A stretch of 64,000 nt of DNA from Bacteroides caccae (GTDB taxonomy: Bacteria > Bacteroidota > Bacteroidia > Bacteroidales > Bacteroidaceae): assembly GCF_002222615.2 (NCBI RefSeq), contig NZ_CP022412.2, positions 2,542,001-2,606,000 of the forward strand, given 5' to 3'. The position numbers and the translations under genes were made by a program. Position 1 is the first letter of the stretch. Each line of letters starts with the position of its first letter. The notes under the pieces were generated by a model. The model did not search any database. It worked only from the letters and a program-made list of their open reading frames with translations, and was not told the DNA's origin. Positions 36,979-44,195 of this stretch are shown one piece after another.

Positions 36979-37533
36979 TCATATTTCTCCAAGAGCAAAG
37001 TTCTCAGGATGTTTTCCTTTGAAATCTTTGTAATAGAGCTTGATTTCCCTCATGTCTTTATTAATATCTCCCGAAGGCATAATGGCTTTGGTTGCCGAAA
37101 TCGTCTTCTTTTCATAGTCGATGCCAATCAATACGATAGGCACCTGCGCTTTGAGGGAGATATAATAAAATCCTTTTTTCCAGTTTGGATTGGCTTTCCG
37201 GGTTCCTTCGGGGGTAATGGCCAGATGAAACTTTTTGCATTCGTTAAAGTGGTGAACCATTTGGTCTACCAATGAAGTCTTCCGTCCACGATCTACGGGA
37301 ATCCCGCCTACAGCTTTGAAAATTAATCCTAATGGAAAAAAGAACCATTCTTTTTTCATCATGAAACTTGTCTTGCGGCCTAAAGCACCGTAAAATAGTT
37401 TTCCAATAAATAAATCAAAGTTCGTTGTGTGTGGTGCGGCACATATCACGCATTTATCATAATTAGGTACCGTAACGTTTGTTTTCCACCCTAACAGGCG
37501 GTAATAGATAAAGCTATAAATTGCTTTCTTCAT
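36979..37533 (-). CDS. Short PlsC-like acyltransferase
   Basis: 184 residues. HX4D motif H35-T-T-N-F-D40 is followed by MMKKEWFFFPLG, VDRGRKTS and the block III-like PEGTRKANPNWKKGFYYIS. There is no N-terminal membrane anchor comparable to the plsC gene at 14254, and the protein is about 70 residues shorter. It belongs to the lysophospholipid-acyltransferase superfamily, but the acceptor is unknown. It starts 7 bp after the small gene upstream. Confidence 0.85.
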   Translation of the reverse strand: MKKAIYSFIYYRLLGWKTNVTVPNYDKCVICAAPHTTNFDLFIGKLFYGALGRKTSFMMKKEWFFFPLGLIFKAVGGIPVDRGRKTSLVDQMVHHFNECKKFHLAITPEGTRKANPNWKKGFYYISLKAQVPIVLIGIDYEKKTISATKAIMPSGDINKDMREIKLYYKDFKGKHPENFALGEI

Positions 37534-37540
37534 TCTGTTT

Positions 37541-37810
37541 TTAGTTCAATTTTCCGATAGCTTCAATAATCTCGTTTACCTTTGCATTAAAATCAGCACG
37601 GAATTTTTTATAAAAAACTTTCACATTGCCCGGTTCTGTGTGGCTGATACGGGTCACAAATTCATCCTGCATCTTCAATACTTCAGACATCAGCTCATCT
37701 GCTTTATCCTTATCTGTTCCAGGGATAAACATGCTGTTGATTAAACACTCGGTGAACAACTCTCCTGCGATATAGTTTACGTTTTTCTTTAGTTCTCTTC
37801 TACTTGCCAT
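37541..37810 (-). CDS. Small hypothetical helical protein
   Basis: 89 residues from ATG 37810 (MASRRELKKNVNYIAGELFTE); the frame extends 18 codons further upstream without support. It is helical throughout, with pattern DKDKADELMSEVLKMQDEFV and a C-terminal KFRADFNAKVNEIIEAIGKL. There is no signal or membrane segment. I do not recognise the family. It heads the run with the acyltransferase and the omega-amidase. A near-consensus TATCTTTA sits about 40 bp upstream. Confidence 0.75.
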   Translation of the reverse strand: MASRRELKKNVNYIAGELFTECLINSMFIPGTDKDKADELMSEVLKMQDEFVTRISHTEPGNVKVFYKKFRADFNAKVNEIIEAIGKLN

Positions 37811-37955
37811 AATCTTTACATTTAATGGTGAATAATAAAAAATACTTGTGGTAAAGATAGGCACTTTCTTTGATTTGTGCGAATAAATAATCGAAAAAAC
37901 ATTATTCGAGCCTTTATCTTTTTATTTTTATAGTGGTCGAAATCATAAAGTAGCT

Positions 37956-37963
37956 TATTTTTG
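37956..37963 (+). promoter_or_regulatory. -7 promoter element for the recombinase
   Basis: TATTTTTG matches TAnnTTTG and lies about 40 bp before the recombinase start, outside the invertible segment. Confidence 0.5.
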
Positions 37964-38000
37964 TTCTTTCTCATACATTATATTATTTATAAAATTATTT

Positions 38001-38963
38001 GTGATGCAAAAAATGAATAAAAATGGATTTAGCCGATGTGCAGAGATGTATATCGAGCGTTTACGGAAAGAAGGACGGTATTCTACGGCGCATGTCTATA
38101 AGAATGCCCTTTTATCTTTCACTACGTTTTGCGGTACGTTCAATGTATCGTTCAGGCAAGTGACCCGGGGACGTTTGCGTTGTTATGGGCAGTACCTATA
38201 TGAATGTGGCTTGAAACCTAATACGGTTTCTACATATATGCGTATGCTTCGCAGCATTTATAATAGAGGAGTAGAATCGGGGAGTGCCCCTTATGTGCAC
38301 CGATTATTTCACGATGTCTATACAGGGGTGGATATCCGGCAAAAGAAAGCCTTGCCGGTTGCCGAGCTTCACAGGCTTTTGTATGATGATCCCAAATCGG
38401 AGCGCTTGCGTCATACACAAACTATTGCTGCTTTGATGTTTCAGTTTTGTGGAATGTCATTTGCCGATTTGGCTCATTTGGAAAAGTCGTCCTTAGACAG
38501 TAATGTGCTACGATATAATCGTATCAAGACTAAGACTCCTATGAGTGTGGAAGTACTTGATACTGCGAAGGAAATGATTAATCAGCTTCGAAGTAACCAA
38601 GTGACTCCTTCTGACTGTCCCGATTATCTGTTTGATATCCTGTCTGGCGACAAAAAACGGAAAGATGAAGGAGCTTATCGGGAATATCAGTCTGCACTTC
38701 GAAAGTTTAATAATCGTTTGAAGGATTTGGCAAGAGTGCTTCATCTAAATTCGCCTGTATCTTCATACACTCTTCGTCACTCTTGGGCAACAACAGCTAA
38801 ATATCGCGGAGTTCCTATTGAAATGATAAGTGAATCATTAGGCCACAAATCTATAAAAACAACACAAATCTATCTGAAAGGTTTCAATCTGCAAGAACGT
38901 ACAGAAGTAAATAAAATGAATTTATCTTACGTTAGAAATTGCTATGTAACTAGGGGTAAATAG
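38001..38963 (+). CDS. Tyrosine site-specific recombinase (Tsr-like invertase)
   Basis: 320 residues from GTG 38001; ATG 38004 or 38013 are equally possible. The N-terminal core-binding, SAM-like domain is at about 15-95 and the catalytic domain after 110. Catalytic-domain motifs: YTLR259HSWATTA, LGH282KSIKTTQIY291, with Tyr291 as the likely nucleophile. The position of the first catalytic Arg reads FC150-G-M-S-F-A-D, so neither the XerD-like Arg nor the Arg usual two residues earlier in Bacteroides relatives is present. It ends 33 bp before the left inverted repeat of the invertible promoter, the arrangement of the B. fragilis Tsr recombinases that invert adjacent DNA. It probably flips that segment. 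Confidence 0.9.
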   Translation: MMQKMNKNGFSRCAEMYIERLRKEGRYSTAHVYKNALLSFTTFCGTFNVSFRQVTRGRLRCYGQYLYECGLKPNTVSTYMRMLRSIYNRGVESGSAPYVHRLFHDVYTGVDIRQKKALPVAELHRLLYDDPKSERLRHTQTIAALMFQFCGMSFADLAHLEKSSLDSNVLRYNRIKTKTPMSVEVLDTAKEMINQLRSNQVTPSDCPDYLFDILSGDKKRKDEGAYREYQSALRKFNNRLKDLARVLHLNSPVSSYTLRHSWATTAKYRGVPIEMISESLGHKSIKTTQIYLKGFNLQERTEVNKMNLSYVRNCYVTRGK

Positions 38964-38996
38964 GTAAAATGCTGATAATAAGCAGTGAGGTATGTG

Positions 38997-39287
38997 TGTT
39001 ACTTCTTAGGTAACAGAATTAAATTTGACGCAAAGATAGACAAAAAAAGAAATAGCAAACAAATAATCCTCCATTTTTTTTCGTTTTATCTGAAACATAG
39101 GGCAAAAAAATATCCGAACATGAAATAATATTGTCTTCATGCTCTGTTGCTAATTTGTTTATATTCAAAAGGATTTCCTCTTTCACTAAAGCCAGAAAGC
39201 CCTTTGGTACCACATTTGTCGATGTTTTTCTCTATTTTCATTCCGCTTAGTTTCGATTGTGTGTGTTCTGTTACCTAAGAAGTAACA
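38997..39287. repeat. Invertible promoter segment bounded by perfect 22-bp inverted repeats
   Basis: The left repeat is 38997-39018 and the right repeat 39266-39287; they are exact reverse complements. Each repeat contains its own dyad TGTTAC-N7-GTAACA, the layout of a tyrosine-recombinase crossover site with a 7-bp spacer. The 247 bp between them is AT-rich and carries one consensus promoter. With its flanks it fills the 38964-39292 spacer. It resembles phase-variation switches known in Bacteroides. Confidence 0.9.
39031..39059 (-). promoter_or_regulatory. Promoter inside the invertible segment, facing left (OFF)
   Basis: On the minus strand, TTTG (39056-39059), 17 bp, then TATCTTTG (39031-39038): a full Bacteroides -33/-7 pair. 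It points toward the recombinase. After inversion the same elements would lie at 39225-39228 and 39246-39253 on the plus strand, about 40 bp before ATG 39293. No TAnnTTTG faces right in the present orientation. Confidence 0.75.
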
Positions 39288-39292
39288 GAAAT

Positions 39293-40114
39293 ATGAATAG
39301 TAAAAATAGCAGATTAATCAATTCTTTGAGAAAATTGCTATTGGGGAACAATATACAAATTGAGATGGAACAAACTAAAGCTGTTTTCAGGAATAAGCCA
39401 TTTATTTTATTGAAAGGCATTATTCTACTTCTGATTTTCATATTGACGACCAGTTTGGTTCGTGCACAATACTCCTTGGGATCGACAGGACAATTAATGA
39501 TACCTACTGCCGAGATGCAGGAAACCGGTACGTTTATAGGAGGAGCAAACTACCTACCCGAGCAAGTTACCCCTTCTGTTTTCAGTTTTCCTACAATGAA
39601 TTATTTCGTGGATATGACACTGTTTTCTTTCATTGAATTTACTTATCGAATGACATTACTCAAAATGACAACGGCTACGGGAAGAACAGGTTATCACAAT
39701 CAAGACCGTTCCAATACGATTCGTATTCGTCCGTTAAAAGAAAGCCGTTATTTTCCGGCTGTTGTGATTGGGGGGGATGATCTTCTGACTGAAGGAAAAA
39801 CTCCATATTGGGGTGCCTACTATGGTGTGCTTACTAAAACAATCGGATTCCGTTCGGGACATCAACTGGCAATTACGGCGGGTTGGTATTTTCATCAGGG
39901 TGATAAGCCTGTATATAATAAAGGACCTTTCGGCGGAGTTCGTTATACTCCCTCTTTTTGTCGGGAATTGAAATTCATGGCGGAATATGATACGCATGGT
40001 TGGAACATTGGTGCTGCTATGCGCTTTTGGAAGCATCTATCCGTCAACGTGTTTACCCGCGAATTTACATGTGTGTCTGCCGGTTTACGGTATGAATGTA
40101 CATTAATACATTAA
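39293..40114 (+). CDS. YjbH-like outer-membrane protein, N-terminal half (phase-variable operon gene 1)
   Basis: 273 residues from ATG 39293; ATG 39365 gives a more typical signal peptide (MEQTKAVFRNKP then a long hydrophobic core ending LVRA|Q). The mature start YSLGSTGQLMIPTAEMQETG and the beta-rich body (FVDMTLFSFIEFTYRMTLL, TIRIRPLKESRYFPAVVIGG) resemble the first part of the YjbH outer-membrane proteins linked to exopolysaccharide. It ends with a barrel-like aromatic strand (VSAGLRYE). It is directly downstream of the invertible promoter. Its stop is adjacent to the next ATG. Confidence 0.7.
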   Translation: MNSKNSRLINSLRKLLLGNNIQIEMEQTKAVFRNKPFILLKGIILLLIFILTTSLVRAQYSLGSTGQLMIPTAEMQETGTFIGGANYLPEQVTPSVFSFPTMNYFVDMTLFSFIEFTYRMTLLKMTTATGRTGYHNQDRSNTIRIRPLKESRYFPAVVIGGDDLLTEGKTPYWGAYYGVLTKTIGFRSGHQLAITAGWYFHQGDKPVYNKGPFGGVRYTPSFCRELKFMAEYDTHGWNIGAAMRFWKHLSVNVFTREFTCVSAGLRYECTLIH

Positions 40115-41338
40115 ATGAAGATGAAAAGAATAGTTGGTATAGTATATGTTTTTCTCTGTTGGGGAATTTCGTTACATGCACAGTCCGTTCGTGTGATCGA
40201 AACTTTGAAAAAACTGGAAATGGAGAATATCTCGGTTGTAGAGAAAAGTGACACGATAACAGCGGCTTTTGAGACTTCTGTGTATAGAGGAGCTTATAAT
40301 GGGATCGGTATTGCCATACGTCATTTGGTTGCTATGCCAGAAATGCCGACTCTACAATTGGTTATATTAGATAATGCGTTACCCCAGCTGTGTATAACTC
40401 TCCCGGCAAAACTGGTTCAACAGTATCAGTCCGGTGAATACACGTTGGATGAGGTATATCGTAATATGGAGATGACGACTTCTACAGGAACCGCCATGCG
40501 TCGTTTGAAAGGAATAAAAAGGGAAGACAGTACTTTCGGTAAGGTGGATTTGGTGTTATATCCTGGTGTGATGTTAGTCAATAATGTAACTTATAAACTA
40601 TATAAGGCGGCTCTTGATCTGCAACCCGCTCTGGAAATGCAATTATGGAAGGGGGCTTCGCTACGGATGCAAGTCAGTCTGCCTATCGTAAATAATGAAG
40701 AAGGAAAGTGGGACTGTGTTCGCTTGGGATTCATGACTTTACGTCAGGATTTTCGTTTGGCTAATCATTGGAAAGGATACCTGACAGGCGGTAATTTCTC
40801 AGATGATCGTATGGGAGTTGCTGCGGGAGTCGGTTATTTTTCTGCAAATGGTCGGTGGACGGTAGAAGGTGAAGGAGGAATTACCGGTTCTTCTCATTTC
40901 TACGGTAGCAAGTGGGAGATGAGTAAGTGGAAAAGAATCAATGGACGGCTTAGTGTGGGATATTATGTGCCGGAAGTGAACACGCTGGTGAAGGTGGAAG
41001 GATCCCGTTTTATTTATGGAGATTATGGAATACGCGGAACTCTTTCACGTTATTTCGGCGAATATATTGTGGGTATATATGGTATGTATACGGACGGGGC
41101 AAAGAATGCAGGGTTTAACTTCTCTATTCCGTTGCCGGGGAAGAAACGCAAACGGCATGCATTGCGGATTATGCTTCCCGAATATTTTGCTTTTCAGTAT
41201 GATATGCGTAGTGGGAATGAATACGCCCACCGTTCTTTGGGGGAAAGTTATAATACCGAGCCTAGGTCTGTCGAGAATTCACGTTTCTGGCAACCGGATC
41301 ATATTCGCTATTATTTAATTAGGACGAGTGAGAATTGA
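40115..41338 (+). CDS. YjbH-like beta-barrel protein, C-terminal half (phase-variable operon gene 2)
   Basis: 407 residues with a signal peptide (about 1-22, ending SLHA|QS). The first 120 residues form an alpha/beta part (VRVIETLKKLEMENISVVEK). A barrel region with alternating strands follows: LYPGVMLVNNVTYKLYKAAL, MQLWKGASLRMQVSLPI, GVAAGVGYFSANGRWTVEGE, NAGFNFSIPLPGKKRKRH. This matches the later part of YjbH. Together with the preceding gene it looks like a YjbH protein encoded as two polypeptides. The ATG follows the previous stop directly. It is probably located in the outer membrane. Confidence 0.7.
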   Translation: MKMKRIVGIVYVFLCWGISLHAQSVRVIETLKKLEMENISVVEKSDTITAAFETSVYRGAYNGIGIAIRHLVAMPEMPTLQLVILDNALPQLCITLPAKLVQQYQSGEYTLDEVYRNMEMTTSTGTAMRRLKGIKREDSTFGKVDLVLYPGVMLVNNVTYKLYKAALDLQPALEMQLWKGASLRMQVSLPIVNNEEGKWDCVRLGFMTLRQDFRLANHWKGYLTGGNFSDDRMGVAAGVGYFSANGRWTVEGEGGITGSSHFYGSKWEMSKWKRINGRLSVGYYVPEVNTLVKVEGSRFIYGDYGIRGTLSRYFGEYIVGIYGMYTDGAKNAGFNFSIPLPGKKRKRHALRIMLPEYFAFQYDMRSGNEYAHRSLGESYNTEPRSVENSRFWQPDHIRYYLIRTSEN

Positions 41339-41381
41339 ACATGATTGATATGAATAAGTATTTTAACAAATTTGAAACATT

Positions 41382-42815
41382 ATGAAAAGTGTAAAATGGA
41401 TGTATGTGAGTGCCATGGCGATAGCCTTTGGTATGTTGTCTTTTGCTACAGTTGCATGTCATGACGATGATGACGATCCTAAACCGGCAGAAGGAGAAGT
41501 AATTGAAACTCCGAAACCGGTGGTAGAGTATTACATTAAAGGTGCTGTAACTGTAAAAGGTGAAGGAAAAAGTGGGGTAAAAGTGAAAGTTGGCGATAAA
41601 GATTGTATAACGGATTCGAAAGGTGAGTTTTCTGTAACGGAAAGTAATACGGGAACTTATGAGGTTTCTGTTGCTCCTAATGGTTATCTTTCTCAGAAAA
41701 CTTCTGTGAAAATTGCTGATAATGCTGAGAATCGTAGTGTAGTAAAAGTTGCTTTTGCCTTGACGGAAGTAAGTCCGGTAAAAGAAGTGGTATTGGATGA
41801 AATGACAGATCCAATTACTGTAGAGGATGAAAGTACATCAAATGAGGCGATTCCTACAACCACAGAAGACTTTGGACAGGTTGAGCCGGACAAAGTTGTT
41901 GAAGATATGCCTCTTGCGAAAGTGGAAATTGTGATCCCGGCAGGTGTAATTAAAGAAGATGCGCAGGAGGATCCGACCCTTGTGAAAAACGGTAAAGTTG
42001 ATATCAGTGTAACTACATTTGTTCCTGCTCCTAAAGAGGTTGTTACTGAAGTTAAGCCTACTGAGGTCGTAGAAGCTGTAAAAAGTATACCTTTGGCTGC
42101 TGCTCAATTTCAGCCGACAGGTTTGCAGTTTAGCGAACCTGTAAATATTTCTATTCCTAATCCTATTCCGGGGGTAACTTTCCCTAAAGCAACTATGCAA
42201 CTTTCCTATCTGAATCCGGATAACGGGGAATGGGAAGTACAGGCTGCTGAAGTTACAGTGGGTGAGGCTAATTATAAAGCTCCTGTTACACACTTCTCTG
42301 CTTATGCTATAGAGAATCAAGTAAATAGTAAAGTAGAAAAAGAAGTAATTCAGAAAGACGAAATCCTTGGACAGGAAAGTCGTGACAATAGCGAGAATGC
42401 AAAGGCCTTGACAGGTATCGTGTTGAAGTATAAAGAAAAAACAGGTTGGGATTACGAGAAAGGTAGAGGTGTAGTTGAGGCTATAAAAGAAGCATTAGGA
42501 AGTAGCGTTCCCGAAAATACACTAAACGCAATGGCTGCTTATCTTAAAACTCGTATGTACTCATTAATGGGAACAACATCTGGAGTAACCGAAACTGAAC
42601 GTACATACAATACAGTGAATGTAAATGGTTATACTGAGATGAACTATACTTGTTATGCCAAGACTCGTAAAACTACATTATCTACAACAGTAGTGTATGG
42701 CGGAAGCGAAAAAACAATATCTGTCTCTGCGATACGTTATACAGGTGCTGATCAGCAATATAAGACGGTAACTTATAATCCTACTCACAGCGGTGGTAAG
42801 GGAGGTAGTATCTAA
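41382..42815 (+). CDS. Surface or periplasmic lipoprotein with regulatory-like and ZU5-like domains (phase-variable operon gene 3)
   Basis: 477 residues. A lipoprotein signal ends at Cys26 (SFATVAC), followed by HDDDDDP, an acidic start typical of surface-exported Bacteroides lipoproteins. A carboxypeptidase-regulatory-like beta domain lies at about 50-130 (GAVTVKGEGKSGVKVKVGDK). A domain resembling ZU5 lies at about 180-310 (VEIVIPAGVIKEDA, FQPTGLQFSEPVNISIPNP, LSYLNPDNGEWEV). The C-terminal part is unrecognised. It follows the barrel gene by 43 bp and would be phase-variable with it. The partner or ligand is unknown. Confidence 0.75.
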   Translation: MKSVKWMYVSAMAIAFGMLSFATVACHDDDDDPKPAEGEVIETPKPVVEYYIKGAVTVKGEGKSGVKVKVGDKDCITDSKGEFSVTESNTGTYEVSVAPNGYLSQKTSVKIADNAENRSVVKVAFALTEVSPVKEVVLDEMTDPITVEDESTSNEAIPTTTEDFGQVEPDKVVEDMPLAKVEIVIPAGVIKEDAQEDPTLVKNGKVDISVTTFVPAPKEVVTEVKPTEVVEAVKSIPLAAAQFQPTGLQFSEPVNISIPNPIPGVTFPKATMQLSYLNPDNGEWEVQAAEVTVGEANYKAPVTHFSAYAIENQVNSKVEKEVIQKDEILGQESRDNSENAKALTGIVLKYKEKTGWDYEKGRGVVEAIKEALGSSVPENTLNAMAAYLKTRMYSLMGTTSGVTETERTYNTVNVNGYTEMNYTCYAKTRKTTLSTTVVYGGSEKTISVSAIRYTGADQQYKTVTYNPTHSGGKGGSI

Positions 42816-42835
42816 GATATTTATTTGAGATATAT

Positions 42836-42876
42836 AGTAGGGGCTTAGATTTATTCGTAGCGTGTGAATCCCTACT
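42836..42876 (+). terminator. Weak hairpin after the phase-variable operon
   Basis: A 7-bp stem AGTAGGG / CCCTACT with a 27-nt loop and a short T-run, 20 bp past the stop at 42815. Confidence 0.4.
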
Positions 42877-43128
42877 TTACTATGCTGGTTAGGAAAAGTA
42901 CAGAGGTACATCTTATCTAATCTAGCTTACGCATCAGATTTTATTTTGATGCACATTTCCCCTTAATATCAACTGTCTGTGAAGATCGTTGATATGATTT
43001 TGATGTTATCTGTCTGATTGAAGTCAGTAGAATAAGTTTTTAATAATTAATTTTTTAAGATAAAACCCTTTTGTGTATGCTCCTTTTTTAATAAACCCTT
43101 TGGGGCATATTCATATAGAGTATAGAGA

Positions 43129-43160
43129 GAGGAGGTCACTGTGAAGCGGCTTCCTCTTTT
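43129..43160 (+). terminator. Possible hairpin terminator before the efflux operon
   Basis: A 7-bp stem (GAGGAGG / CTTCCTC, one G-U pair) with a 14-nt loop, followed by TTTT. Confidence 0.35.
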
Positions 43161-43286
43161 GCATTTGAATGAATCCAGTATCTTCTATTGACTGCTAATA
43201 TAAGTTAATCTTTACAATTGTGCTTCTTGTAATATAAATAAACCCTATCTTTATCAGCCAATACAACATAGGCTTAACAAAATGTC

Positions 43287-44180
43287 ATGAGCATAACTAT
43301 TAAAAACCTCAATAAGATTTATCCAAATGGAAACCATGCATTGAAAGATGTCAATCTGGAGATTCCTACGGGGATGTTTGGCTTATTGGGTCCCAACGGT
43401 GCCGGCAAATCTACTTTAATGCGTATTCTGGTAGCTCTAATGGAGCCAACTTCCGGACAGGTTGAAATCTGTGGATACGATTTGATGAAACAACGGAAAG
43501 AAATTCGTGGTATTTTAGGATATCTCCCTCAGGACTTTCGTTTCTTTGCCAAATATAAAACGTATGAGTTTTTGGACTATGCAGCCCGTCTGTCGGGAAT
43601 GACTCAAAACAGGCAAAGAAAGCAGGCTGTGGATGAAATGCTCGAAAATGTAGGATTGTTTGATGTACGTGAGCGGTATGCTAACAAATTATCAGGAGGC
43701 ATGAAGCGTCGGTTGGGAATTGCGCAGGCATTGATACATCATCCTAAAGTAATTATTGTAGATGAACCTACTACCGGGCTTGACCCCGAAGAACGTATTC
43801 GTTTCCGTAACCTTCTTTCCGAAGTTAGTGAAAATGACGTCACTATTATTTTATCTACCCATATTGTAGGAGATATCTCCAGTACTTGTAACAATATGGC
43901 GTTGATGAACCGGGGGGAAGTTTCTTTCTATGGGTCTCCGCAAGATATGTTGAAGAAAGCCGAAGGCAAGGTGTGGAGGATCAGAGCCGGTGGCGATCAA
44001 TTGCATGAGATTGATAAAAAATATCCGGTCATATCTACTATTCCCTCAGGGACAGCTTGGGAGGTACAGGTGGTTGCCGATAAAGTAGAAGGATACGAAG
44101 CGGAGCCATTTCCTCCTAATCTTGAACACGCCTATGTATATTATATGGAGAATCAATTAAACCTTTGGACAAACGACTAA
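43287..44180 (+). CDS. ABC transporter ATP-binding protein (efflux operon gene 1)
   Basis: A 297-residue cytosolic nucleotide-binding subunit. Walker A is G35-PNGAGKS, the Q-loop region LGYLPQDFRFF, the signature LSGGMKRRLGIAQAL, Walker B VIIVDEPTTGLDPEERIR and the H-loop LSTHIVGD. The C-terminal 70 residues (KVWRIRAGGDQLHEIDKK) form an extra domain common in ABC-2 type exporters. It precedes its likely permease by 15 bp. It closely resembles the ATPase fused to the RND permease later in the same operon (both have TGMFGLLGPNGAGKSTLMR and GLDPxERIRFRNLL), so one probably arose by duplication. Confidence 0.93.
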   Translation: MSITIKNLNKIYPNGNHALKDVNLEIPTGMFGLLGPNGAGKSTLMRILVALMEPTSGQVEICGYDLMKQRKEIRGILGYLPQDFRFFAKYKTYEFLDYAARLSGMTQNRQRKQAVDEMLENVGLFDVRERYANKLSGGMKRRLGIAQALIHHPKVIIVDEPTTGLDPEERIRFRNLLSEVSENDVTIILSTHIVGDISSTCNNMALMNRGEVSFYGSPQDMLKKAEGKVWRIRAGGDQLHEIDKKYPVISTIPSGTAWEVQVVADKVEGYEAEPFPPNLEHAYVYYMENQLNLWTND

Positions 44181-44195
44181 ACACGATATGCTGAT

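Larger units (their letters stand above)
42816..43286. other. 471-bp gene-free spacer before the efflux operon
   Basis: No open frame of note. It holds two weak hairpins (annotated separately) and, at 43246-43253, TATCTTTA, one base from the -7 consensus and 33 bp before the ABC ATPase ATG. A further imperfect dyad (ATGCTCC ... GGGGCAT, about 43078-43109) is visible. The length leaves room for a regulatory site, but no regulator gene is adjacent. Confidence 0.5.

Noticed and set aside
39019-39213. 64-codon minus-strand frame inside the invertible segment
   Set aside because: It would be flipped with the segment and has a composition-driven sequence. The segment's role as a promoter switch explains it better.
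38001-39287. Integrated mobile element or phage
   Set aside because: The recombinase has no other mobility genes nearby, and the repeats bound only a promoter-sized segment.
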